Positions 32,101-42,270 of a stretch of DNA of 64,000 nt are shown here, piece after piece. Origin of the DNA: Brachionus manjavacas. Its lineage: Eukaryota > Rotifera > Eurotatoria > Ploima > Brachionidae. The stretch lies in NCBI GenBank assembly GCA_019054805.1, contig JAHQIY010000008.1, positions 3,023,501 through 3,087,500 on the forward strand. Direction: 5' to 3'. The translations under genes were made by a program, and so were the position numbers. How positions within the stretch are numbered: the stretch's first letter is position 1; every line of letters begins with the position of its first letter. Under the pieces are notes generated by a model. It searched no databases, had not been told where the DNA came from, and was given only the letters and a program-made list of their open reading frames with translations.

Positions 32101-35100
32101 TATAATTTAAATTAAATTTTCTAGATGATGGCGCTTTTTAAAATAAAAAAAGTAAAATTTTAGTAACAAAAAAGATTTCTATTTAATCTAAGAAATAATT
32201 AAAAAATTTAAAGTCTAAGACCGAAGCAATTTTATCACTGATTTGCCTTAAAAAATTTTTAATTGAAATTCAAGCTTCAAAACAATTCAAATATGCTTCG
32301 TTTATAGTTTTGTCAAAAAAGAGAACTTCTTTTCTTTTCAATTTCTTTTGTTAAATGAGCAGGGAAAATTTTAACTTAAAATTTTATTTTAACATTATAA
32401 GTGATTTGTTAAGTATTCTAAAAAATAAAACTGTTTACTTGGTACTTTTTTCTAAACTTAATCTGGATTAAAAATTGAACTAGAGAAAAAAAATTGCGAT
32501 CGTTTGTTAATAAATTAACAAAATAGATTAATTTTTATGAGCAAATATGAATACAATATATTTTAATATCAATCAATTAAAATCTTAAAATTTTAATCTA
32601 AATTTTTAATTATTAGAGTCAAAGAGTGCTTCTAAAGTTTTTCAAAAAATCACTTAAGTTTTTTTATATAAATCCAACGACTTTTGACATTAGATCTTTT
32701 TAATACTTTAAATATTAATTGACATTTTTAAAAGTAATTTCGAAAAGTTGCCTGACTGTTACAAAACCAAGAAAGAAATTTTATTAATCTTCTAAACATT
32801 AATAAATAGTATTAATAAAAAACATTTAAGTTTTTAAAAAAGAAGAAATTACTGATAGTTTGAAATTGTATGCAAAATTCAAAAAAATGTATAAAGTTTA
32901 GGTATAAATTAACTTTATTACTGATTTTTATCGAATAACTAAGGTCACAAGATAATTAATCAAAAATTTAATAAAAACATTTTTGTAATGAAAGAATATT
33001 TTTTAAGAATTTGAGGCGTAAAGAATGCCTCGATTTTATTGACATTGATGATGACGATTTTGTAAGTGAACTCCACAGCGGAAAGTTTACGATTTTGGTA
33101 TGTTTTTTTTTAAATTTAATTTTTTTCTTCAAAATTTGAATTTATGCTAATATTTTTATTTCAAGCCATTTTTGAAAAATTATCCAGTTTGTGCACTTTT
33201 TACAGTCCGGCTTAACAATGGATGTTCTAATCCATCATATGAACTAACAACACTAAAAACCCTTATTTATCAACTAGACGCAGCTTTGGAAAAGTAATTG
33301 ATAATTCAAAATTTTGTTGCCAGATCAAACAATACCATTTTTTAGCCCTGAAGCACAAAGAAACGGCATTAATTTTATCTATGACATGAACGACTGCAAG
33401 CGATCTAATTACGATTTGAGTTTGAGTCAAAAAATTCTCACTCTTGTTCGTGTAAGTCAAATTCTTTTAATCTTATCTACTTTAAATTCAAATTACATCT
33501 TGTGACAAAAAAGGGGTCCTATCCGGCAAGGCTTAACAAGCTATTTGTTGTCGCTGCTCCATTTTGGTTCAAGTGTATTGTCAAAGTGCTGAGTATTCTT
33601 ATGAGAGAAAAATTAAGAGAAAGAGTAAGAATTTTTTTGTTAGCTAAAAAAAATCTAAATTTTTTAATAAATATTTAAAATTGCAAATTTGAACATAATT
33701 TAAAATTTCAAAATTTCAAAAATAATTAAATTTAACTTAATTGGTATAATCAAAGGTTTTGTTTGTTTCGAACGAAGAACTCAGAAATCAAATACCCCCG
33801 GAAATATTACCTGAATACTTGGGAGGCACGGCTGTTCTAAATCATTCAAATTGGCTAATTGAATGTAATAAATTAGTCACCAATAAAGCTTCAACTTGCA
33901 GTTTTTATTACATTTTTGACAGTGTAAAAAAGAATAAAAAATTCAAGATGAGTAATTCAGATAAAACTCAAAGAGAAGACGACGAAGACGAACTCAACAT
34001 CAATCGCAAGCGACAATCAAAAGATATTTTGGATATTGAGGAAAAAAGCAAGGCAAAAAAACAACTCTCATCCGATTCACCACCACCTTTTTTTCCCGAT
34101 AAAATCGGTGAAAAAATTGAGCCCATTCCTTTTGTAGACTTGTAATTTTTATGCAATAAAAAATTTTTTTTTTTTATTTTTTTTGTTAGCTACCAAAGCA
34201 TACAAAATGTTGATCCGACTGATAAAGATGTGTTTACTATTGATGAACTGGTGAGTCATGTGATCAGCGCGGGTGCTTATGGTCTAAGCGATGAGTTCAG
34301 AATAATCCGTAATCAACCCATTACTTCTTCAATTGATGCTTTCAAGTAAATTTTAAAATAAAGAAAAAAATAATTTAAAAAGGATTTATTAAAGAGACAG
34401 AGAAAATGCCAACAAAAATCGCTATCGAGATGTGCTATGTTTAGACGAATCCCGAATAAAATTGGCCTCTGAAACAAACAAAATTGATGATCAGTGTGTT
34501 AAAAATGACTACATTCATGGAAATTATGTGGACGGCTACAAGCAAAAGAATGCTTATATCAGCACACAGGGTCCCTTGGACGAGACTGTCGAGGATTTCT
34601 GGAGAATGGTATGGCAAGAGTTTGTTTTGGTAATAGCCATGACAACTAAAGTTTATGAGCAGCGAAAATTAAAATGTGCCCAGTATTGGCCTTTGGAAAA
34701 AGACGCAACCACTATGGTAGAAAATTTGTTTGAGATAAAAAACGAGTCCGTCGAAGATTTGGATGATTATAAAGTGACCAAATTGAGCATTAAATACCTG
34801 CCCACAGGCAAAACAAGAAAAATTGTTCACTGTCAATTTTTGTCATGGCCAGATCACGGAGTGCCTAAAACTGCCAGCCAAATTTTGGACTTTATTCAAC
34901 TTGTCCGAAAGCATCAATCAGAGTGCTTAAAAGAGTTGCTAAAGAATACAAAGTGGTCAGGTCATCCGCTCGGACCACCCATTTGTGTGCACTGTAGCGC
35001 CGGTATAGGCCGTACAGGAACATTTTGCGCCATTGATATCAGCATCAATCGGCTTATTGACTGCAAAACAGTTAACATTTTTGACACAGTGAACAAGATT

Positions 35101-35244
35101 CGATTGCAAAGGGCTCAAAGTGTACAAATGAGGGATCAATATGTTTTTTGTTATTTGGCTGTGATGGAGTATGCACAAAAAGAGAATTTGTTTGTTGACC
35201 ATGAAAGTTTAGATCTGGCTAAAATTTTTGATGACATGTTCTAG
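29150..35244 (+). CDS. PTPN9: PTPN9/MEG2-like tyrosine phosphatase with Sec14 domain (9 exons, 745 aa)
   Basis: A non-receptor protein tyrosine phosphatase with an N-terminal CRAL-TRIO/Sec14 lipid-binding domain, as in PTPN9 (MEG2), which acts on secretory-vesicle membranes. Exons are 29150-29428, 31519-31650, 33008-33097, 33166-33293, 33346-33451, 33514-33624, 33756-34141, 34190-34345 and 34395-35244; phases close with no stop. Sec14 text includes NWNIAVKFLMARRFDVDRAI, SGKFTIL, QRNGINFIYDMND and LPEYLGG. The phosphatase has KNRYRDV, the YKQKNAYISTQGPL block, WPDHGVP (WPD loop with the acid Asp), the signature VHCSAGIGRTG with catalytic Cys and Arg, and a Q-loop, so it should be active. Unlike the 593-residue human protein it has an extra N-terminal exon of 93 residues and a charged linker of about 60 residues between domains (DKTQREDDEDELNINRKR). 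Introns 1 and 2 are unusually long (2.1 and 1.36 kb). Confidence 0.94.
30854..31304 (+). other. Inverted-repeat-bounded segment with an 81-codon open frame in PTPN9 intron 1
   Basis: The left side has CAATAGATAT (30854-30863) and TGAGAGAATGGTCC (30894-30907). The right side, reverse complemented, has the same two words joined (31281-31304), so the left arm looks interrupted by about 30 bp. Between them the plus strand is open from 30996 to 31241 with credible protein text such as CLRIVHLTKASKCDQPRQIF, SVAKIDSTLGLKFLIQNRL and IQVTPMDLTISPENFRYMF. It lacks an early ATG. I do not recognise it; a transposon-carried exon or a transposase scrap are both possible. Confidence 0.5.
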
Positions 35245-36364
35245 AAATTGTAAAAATCAAGCTAATGCTATTTTTAAATAGATAAAATATTATCTGTGCT
35301 TTTGAATGTTTTTTTTTTTAAAGCTGATGTGCAATGTGTTATCATTTTATTAAATTGATGTAAAAGAAATTTATCTAATTTTATGAAATAAATGAATCTT
35401 TAATTTTTTTATTGTTTTTGAAAAGAACAAAATTCATGGAATTAGTCAATAAATATTTGAATGGCTAGATAATTGCGAATATGGATCTTTAAATGAGTAT
35501 GTCAATAATTCAAATTTTTTTTTCAAATATTTGGCTTTTTTTAATTTAATTATGATTTTTTTTCAAATTTTCGATTAATAAAAATTTTTAATAAATTCTG
35601 AAAGTTGATTCTAAAAAAAAAGGACCTTTAAACTCTTTTAACTCGAGAAGCACCAAAGATTTATTCGACTAGATTTTTATTTTAAAACTCCAAAATACAA
35701 GTTACTTCTAATTAATTATTTTTTGGCTAAAAAGATGGACACTCTTAAAGATTATGTAAAATGTAAAGTTGAACTACAAGAACATTTAAACTTTTTCAGT
35801 CTTTAATTTTTTTTTAAGTTTCTAAATTTAGATTCAAACTACGAAGACAGAGAAATTTAAAAAAAATCAAAAAATTTGCAAGCGCGGATTGCCAAAGAAA
35901 GAACTTGTCAATCATATGTCAACTTTCTTTTTAAATACTTTAAATAAATTAATTTATAAATTTTTCTTGATTTAAGTTTTGAATAAATTAAAAAAAAATT
36001 TCAGTTGATCTTCATACGATAGAGTTAGAATACCTCTTATTATTTGGTGTCAACTAAAAAAATAATGAGACAGTATAAGAAAAGATAATCTAATAAATTA
36101 AAATTTGCTGAATATAAGAGATTAAAGAATCCATCAAAAATTAATCTTGAATAACTCTTAAATTAAAAGCACTTAATTTGTTTTTTGAAAGTGTTTTATT
36201 AAATTGAAATTTTCTTGGATTGTTATGATTGAAAATGTTCAAGTGTTATCATAATTACTAATCAATATAAATTAATTTATGTAATTAAATTATGCCTTTC
36301 TGAATGATTAAAATAAATTATAGGAAAAATTTAATGATATTTAAAAAATAATTAAAATATTACT
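35245..36364. other. Intergenic, AT-rich
   Basis: 3' region of PTPN9 with polyadenylation signals near 35386, followed by featureless AT-rich DNA. Confidence 0.4.
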
Positions 36365-36600
36365 TTTTTTCCTGAAACTTGAACTATTTAAACATGTGCC
36401 ACATGAAACAATCTTTTCCAATTTATGTCTTTTCAACTTTAATTTTTTTTAGCTTATTTACTCTATTTTGATTCTTTTTTTTATCTAATTTCATTTACTT
36501 TAATTTTATTTTTATTTTATTTTTTTTATTTTATTTTTAATTTATTCTGAAGGAGCTTTAGCTCGGTACAGAAAACAAATAAATAAAAAATAAATAATTA
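36365..36600 (+). mobile_element. LINE 3' end, second copy of the family at 8537
   Basis: This segment matches the reverse complement of 8540-8750: CCTGAAACTTGAACTAT, then AGCTTATTTACTCTATTTTG, and the closing GAAGGAGCTTTAGCTCGGTA followed by CAGAAAACAAATAAATAAA. Only the non-coding 3' tail is present, so it is a severely 5'-truncated insertion. The conserved hairpin-like end GAGCTTTAGCTC is probably the feature the element's reverse transcriptase recognises. Confidence 0.8.
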
Positions 36601-36984
36601 AAAGGTAAAAAAAATTGAAAATTGAAAACGCAAAAATCTTTGTTAAAAGTTCAAAAAAGCTTTTTTATTGAAAATGAAAAAATTTAAATTAAATTAATAA
36701 TTTAATTACCAGAATTTGACATTTGGAATATTTTGACGAAAATATCTATGGTTACCTTATGATTTATCCTAAGTTAACGAAAATTAAATAGAAAAATCTA
36801 ATAATATTGTTACTTGAAAATTTGAGAAAATGCGTCACTTGAGTTAATTTATTTAATAAATTCAAGCAACATTCAAAATTGATTTGAAAAGAAAAACGGT
36901 TTTGTGATATTCAGTACAAAATTATAAAAAGAACAGAAAAAATGTAAAAAAAATTAACTAACCTTTTTTCTAAAAGTTTAAAAC

Positions 36985-37183
36985 TTAGTTCAAAAGATGC
37001 AACATAATGCAACATTCAAAGTTGCATCAAATACCAAGGTCTGCTAAATTTTCAGAGATTAACAAAAATTAAATTTCAATATAATAGCTCGTAGTGCATT
37101 TTGCAGAGATTTTGCACATCATTAGCAGACTTTTACAGTTGACGCAACTTTGAATGTTGCACCATGCTGCATTCACAGAACTT
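36985..37183. mobile_element. Palindromic MITE, copy 2
   Basis: About 199 bp. The left end has TTCAAAAGATGCAACATAAT then GCAACATTCAAAGTTGCAT; the right end has GACGCAACTTTGAATGTTGC then ACCATGCTGCATTCACAGAA, so the ends pair over about 40 bp. It matches copy 1 (21475-21670) in reverse orientation. It has no coding capacity. Confidence 0.8.
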
Positions 37184-37329
37184 ATTCTAGACTTTAAGAA
37201 AAAAAAATATTTCATGTTTTTACACTTCGTTCTGTTCTTTTGTACTCAACTTCACAAAACCAGAAAAACAAATATATTACTTCATGATACTATTAATCCT
37301 AAATCAAATAAATAAATAAATTCTAAAAT

Positions 37330-37500
37330 AAATTTTAACGAGATGGTACTAGAAGGTCGCAAAAGAATATTAGAAATGGAACAAAGGAGAAGAAATGAAG
37401 AGAAAATATAGAAGACACGGGAAGTATTAGAGGCTTTAAAAAAAGGAGGGGGAGAGAGAAGAACTGAAATCATGGCCCTTCTACCCATCGGTAATCAATA
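37330..37500 (+). other. Coding-like scrap, Arg/Glu-rich
   Basis: The plus strand reads MVLEGRKRILEMEQRRRNEE, then one TAG, then KTREVLEALKKGGGERRTEI and a stop. The base composition is purine-rich and unlike the surroundings. It could be a decayed helical coding exon, perhaps of a transposable element, or a purine-rich repeat. It lies about 150 bp after the MITE. Confidence 0.3.
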
Positions 37501-38047
37501 ACCTAATATGCAATTGATCAAAATTACTCTAAATAAAAACAAAACAAAAAACTTTTATAATTTTTTTTATATATATAACTTTCTACATTTGAATAACTGT
37601 TCTTTCTAAAAATATGAACTCATATGACATGAATTCATATGAATATGAATAAATTCATATTTCGCGGTCTTATGAATTTAAACAAGAAATAAATAAATAA
37701 TCTTAAATCAAAAATTATTTTCAAAACTAAGGTAAATAAAATGAAATTCATTCACAAAGAACGTTTACTAAGTATGATATATTTTCATTTAAAACAAAGA
37801 TCGTTTACGAAATTAAAATCTGCATTTTATATTTTTAAAATTTGTGCCTAAAAATTAAATTAAATTTCTTAATATTTAATTTAAAAATTTTTTTATCCAA
37901 ATTCCTGTGTTAAAATCGAATGTTGAGAGCATTTTTTCGATAAATTTAAAATTTTAGAAAATTAATTTTCAGACTTTCAGGTAGTGAATAAATCAATTAA
38001 ACAATTCACAATCCTAAGATCAATAAAATATCTAAAGAACATAAAGA
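37500..38047. other. AT-rich stretch with a small CATATGAAT repeat cluster
   Basis: At about 37612-37670 the words ATGAATTCATATGAATATG and variants recur, giving a small palindromic cluster. Nothing else is recognisable. Confidence 0.3.
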
Positions 38048-38580
38048 GGGTCTTGTCCAAAATGAAAAAAAAAATTTATTTAGCGAGAATCTGCAAAAAA
38101 TTAAATTTTCAGATATAAAAGAAAAAACACATACCTTAATTTATCTATGAAGCTTTGCAAGAGGCAAAAAAACATGCAGTATTGGCATTGACTAATCATG
38201 CAAATTCAGTCACGTGTCCTATTTGCAAGACTATAATGAAAAATGCTCGAAGAGTCAAGCTCCATATAGCTAAAAAACACCCACTCTATTTAAAGTTTTG
38301 CCAGTCATTTTAGCCTTTTTTACTTTATGATACGAAATTTATTTGTGAATTGAAAAAATAAAAACTTAACTAGAAACTTTAAAGCATTTATAAAAACTTT
38401 GATCGTAAAAATATAAAAATTGATCAAAAAAAAAAAAAACGATCACATTTTTCTTCATTTTTTTTTCTTTTATTGATCAGATTTTGTGTTATGATCGATT
38501 TGGTGATTAGTCTTGTTCACCAAACCAACATTATTAAAAAGATCACATTTTCTGTGATCAGCTGATTTTGGACAAGACCC
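38048..38580 (+). mobile_element. TIR element (533 bp) carrying a C2H2 zinc-finger frame
   Basis: Perfect 16-bp terminal inverted repeats, GGGTCTTGTCCAAAAT at the left and ATTTTGGACAAGACCC at the right, bound the element. Inside, the plus strand has an open frame of about 54 codons (about 38140-38313) ending at TAG and containing one textbook C2H2 finger: CPIC, twelve residues, His, four residues, His (CPICKTIMKNARRVKLHIAK and KH). It starts just after a stop and has no ATG. The 3' half (38395-38560) carries many GATCA words. Target-site duplication is unclear. The finger may be the DNA-binding remnant of a transposase or a captured host exon. Confidence 0.75.
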
Positions 38581-39817
38581 GAAAAAGCTGTTTTTTCAAT
38601 TAAAAACTCAAATAAAATTTTAACTAAATGATTTAAAACTAAAAAATTATTCAAATTATAAATTTGGATTGAATTCCATTATTTTGTTTTTTAATTATTA
38701 AATATTAGCAAATATTTATTAAATTGAATTTCAGAATTGAAAAATTTCAAAATATCATTCTATTAAAAAAAAAAAGATTTATGGTAAAAAATGGAAATTT
38801 CAATTATGTTTTAACGACTCCATTTAATTTTTTTTAGCTGTATTTAAAAAAAATTTTGAAAGATATTATCTTGCCATTGTAACGAAAGATGATAAAGATC
38901 CGTTTTTCCGTAAAAAAATTACATAACCTAAATAAAAAATGATGACACAAATTCTTAATTTTGCTTTATTAATTTCTTTTCTACTAGACTTTGGATTAAA
39001 AGGGGAAAAGAAGAAAATATCAAGTAAAAGCCAAATTATGTAAAAAAAATTATTCAGATTTTTTAAACTCTTTGAAAAAAACAAACTGCTAAAATTTTTC
39101 TTTAATGCTTAAACTGATTAGCATTATAATTTTTATAAGGTAGTAAACAAGCTTTATTTTTTTTATAAACATTGCTTTTTTAATTTTTTTCTCTATAACT
39201 TTTTGTTAATAGACTTTTTAATAAAGATTGGACAAATAAGTTGAATTTGAGGATGCAACTGTGTAATTTGCAGCTAGAAGCAATTCTTTCTAAATTAAGG
39301 CTTTAAGAGGATTAATTTCAACAAATTTTTGAAATAAATTTTCCAAAGCAAATCGCGCGCACAAATTTCTCGCTACAAAATTTGTGTACTCAGGCAGCAA
39401 ATAAAGGATGCTTAAAATATTATAAACCAAAAAAAAAAGAAAAAAAAGATTGTAATATAAATATTTAATCGAAAAATTTATGTCGAAAGAGCTTGCTACT
39501 AAACCAAATTGCAAAAGCGAAATAGCATTTGAATTATTTTTCGCATTTATTTATTTTCAATGCAACTAATTTATGAGCAAAATTTTTCATAATTTTTTTT
39601 TCTATTGCAAATAATTGAAATTTCTAGCTTAAACCATCGCCGACTATAACAACAACCAAAATAAAAAAAAACTTTAAATCCAAAATTTAGTTTTATTTTT
39701 TTTTCAAAAATTTTAATTTTCTCAAAGCAAAGCCCTGACAACCAGAGTAGTTTATTTTTCTAAGATACTTTAGATAAAGCAGATTAAGTTTGAGGAAATA
39801 TTTGGGTTAGTGGAAGA
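38581..39817. other. Intergenic, upstream of UBE2R
   Basis: AT-rich, no gene identified. A 74-codon minus frame at 39290-39514 is hydrophobic, AT-driven and not credible as a gene. The 5' UTR of the ubiquitin-conjugating enzyme probably begins near 39730. Confidence 0.35.
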
Positions 39818-40537
39818 ATGGCCAAAACTGCGACCAGTGCGGCAACCAAAGCATTGCAACAAGAGCTCAAATCAATTCAAAAAGAGCCCCTAGAAGGCTT
39901 CACAGTTAGCCTAGTGAATGACAATTTGTTCGAATGGGAGGTGGCGATATTCGGACCTCCGAACACACTGTACCAGGGCGGCTACTTCAAGTCAAACATA
40001 AAATTTCCGTCCGACTACCCGTACTCGCCTCCATCAGTCAGATTTGCCACCAAGATGTGGCATCCAAACATATATGAAAATGGTGACGTGTGCATATCAA
40101 TACTTCATCCGCCTGTGGACGATCCAACAAACACCGAGTTGCCTTCGGAAAAGTGGAACCCGGCGCAAAATGTGCGCACGGTAATGATGAGCATAATTTC
40201 GTTGCTAAATGAGCCGAACACGTTCTCGCCTGCCAATGTGGATGCCTCAGTCATGTACAGAAGATACATAGAGTCCAAAGGAGCCGATAAGGAGTACGAG
40301 AACATAATTCGCAAACAAGTGCTTGCAACTCGTCCCGATGCCGAAAAAGACGGAGTATATGTACCTCAGACTTTAGAAGAATACTGTGTCAAGGCGTCGG
40401 GCTCAAAAGAGTACGACCATGCCAACGATGATTGCATAATGGATGATTTGGATGATTTGGATCCGTATGATAACAATGACGATTCCGATTGTAACTACGA
40501 TGAATCAAATACTGACTCTGGAAATGAAGAATCATGA
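39818..40537 (+). CDS. UBE2R2: CDC34/UBE2R-type ubiquitin-conjugating enzyme, intronless, 239 aa
   Basis: An E2 enzyme of the CDC34/UBE2R class, which builds Lys48 ubiquitin chains with SCF and other cullin-RING ligases. The UBC fold covers residues 8-175: WEVAIFGPPNTLYQGGYF, the HPN box WHPNIYENGDVCISILHP with catalytic Cys at about residue 92, and the class-defining acidic insertion (PPVDDPTNTELPSEKWNP) just after it. The C-terminal tail is strongly acidic (MDDLDDLDPYDNNDDSD), as needed for binding the basic canyon of cullins. The gene has no intron and visibly less AT-rich codons than its neighbours. It could be a retrocopy that has kept function, or high expression may have shaped it. AATAAA lies about 20 bp after the stop. 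The symbol follows the human UBE2R1/R2 pair; I cannot choose between them. Confidence 0.95.
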   Translation: MAKTATSAATKALQQELKSIQKEPLEGFTVSLVNDNLFEWEVAIFGPPNTLYQGGYFKSNIKFPSDYPYSPPSVRFATKMWHPNIYENGDVCISILHPPVDDPTNTELPSEKWNPAQNVRTVMMSIISLLNEPNTFSPANVDASVMYRRYIESKGADKEYENIIRKQVLATRPDAEKDGVYVPQTLEEYCVKASGSKEYDHANDDCIMDDLDDLDPYDNNDDSDCNYDESNTDSGNEES

Positions 40538-40945
40538 AAGCTCTGATCTATATCTATAAATAAATCATTTTTTTTTAGCTTTTTAAATTTTTTTTTTTTC
40601 TATAAATTTTTGTATGAAGTTGGATTTTTTTCTTGATTGTCTTTCATGGTACTTTAATTTTGGCGGATTGATTCTGTATTATCTGATTGACTTTTGAGTG
40701 CAAGATCTTTCTCGGTTAGTCTGGTTTTTATCTAAGGTCTCAATTTTGTATTTAATGGCATCTACCGCTATCAATCATTATTATCCAAAAAAAAAGATTT
40801 ATTTTTCGACATTTTTTACAAAATAAAATGTGATTAAAATTTTCTAATTTAATTTTTGATATTTTTCTGGCCCTCTCTTTTACTGATGCTCTTTTTTTTG
40901 TTCGACGCCAGCTTAGTACAACAATATGTGAAGATTTTTTTGTTA

Positions 40946-41305
40946 TTAGTAAGTAATTTTATGTAAAATTGTCAGAATTTGCGTAAATTCTCAATTTTGG
41001 AAAAACAATTTATCGTGAAAAAAAAACAAAAAATTCTATGAATTAATTCTAATAAGATGCCTTTATTTTCTTTGAAAAATGTCCTTTTTTTTTACATTAA
41101 ATAGCTTTTTACATTTAATTTTTCGTATTTTTTAATTAAATTTAGAGTAAATTTACTCAATTTTTGAAATTTTTCGAAGAATATAAAAGCATCTTATTAG
41201 AATTAATTTATAGAATTTTTCATTTGCTTTTTTCACGACAATTTATTTTTCCAAAATTGAGAATTTACGCAAATTCTGACAATTTTACATAAAATAACTT
41301 ACTAA
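40946..41305. mobile_element. MITE with about 150-bp inverted repeats
   Basis: The left arm starting TTAGTAAGTAATTTTATG and the right arm ending AAAATAACTTACTAA pair for roughly 150 bp with few differences, including GTCAGAATTTGCGTAAATTC, CAATTTTGGAAAAA and GAATTAATTCTAATAAGATG. The loop is short and T-rich with no coding capacity. Target-site duplication is uncertain; TA or TTA at the ends would suit the Tc1/mariner or Harbinger groups. Confidence 0.85.
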
Positions 41306-42270
41306 AAATAATTTTTTTTTCCCATTATATAAACAAATTAGTTTTTTTAATTTTGATTTAATCCGATTATTCTCTAATCATGGACTTGAGACCGGCATTG
41401 TCAGATCGATTGAGATTTTCAAATCTATTTAATTTAATCTCAATAAAAAAAAAGATAAATTTTTTATTTTAATAGTTACCAACTTTTCCTTTTTAATAAG
41501 GGTAAGAACCAAATGATTTATTTTCAACAGTATAAAATTTTTTTTTTTAATTTGGTTTAATGAAATTTTTCCTTGTAAAAATGATCTTAAAGGATTTAGG
41601 ATTTCAATTATATTATACTAAGATTTATTAGACATTTTTTAAAAAGATAAATCAAAATCAGGCAAAAGCAGTATGCTTTCAAAAAAGCTTTAGAGAAAAA
41701 ATTTATTTATCTTAATGAAAAAAAATTTGATTTTTTATAAATTAAAATTTAATATACAATTTTTTTGTTATCGTTTTGTGAAGAAACCAATTTTTCAATA
41801 AATTCTATTTTTTGTTTTGCTCGAATTTTATCCTAGAGTTAGAAGACAAATTATAGCTCATTTTGGAGCTTTTGAGACCAGGATTTAAAAAATTTACAAC
41901 TCTTTTATTTTAAAGTTGTCCTTTGACCCAAAAAATGCTTCTAAAGTTGCCATAATTAAAGTACTGTGCCATTTTTAAATGTCAAAGGACACTTTTAAGA
42001 TTAAAGAACTGGACGTTTTTTTTATCAATTGCAAACAAATTTTCGTATTCACGTTATTTAAAAAAAATTTAAATTTAATTATTTTCATCTTTATTCAAGA
42101 AGCTATATTTTAGCTTGATATTAAAAAATAAAGTCAAATTTTTAAACATTATTCAACTTGCAGAACATAAACAAAATCTTTCAAAATAAATTGAAATATA
42201 TAATTTTCAAATAAAATAAAAAATTTAAAATTTAAAATTGAAATCAATATTTCAAAAGAATTTTACAATA
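41306..42270. other. Intergenic, upstream of TFIP11, with a small hairpin
   Basis: Around 41920-42000 there is an imperfect inverted repeat, AAAGTTGTCCTTTGACC against TGTCAAAGGACACTTTT. A 24-nt word at 41817-41840 is shared with 18107-18130. The remainder is AT-rich. Confidence 0.45.
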
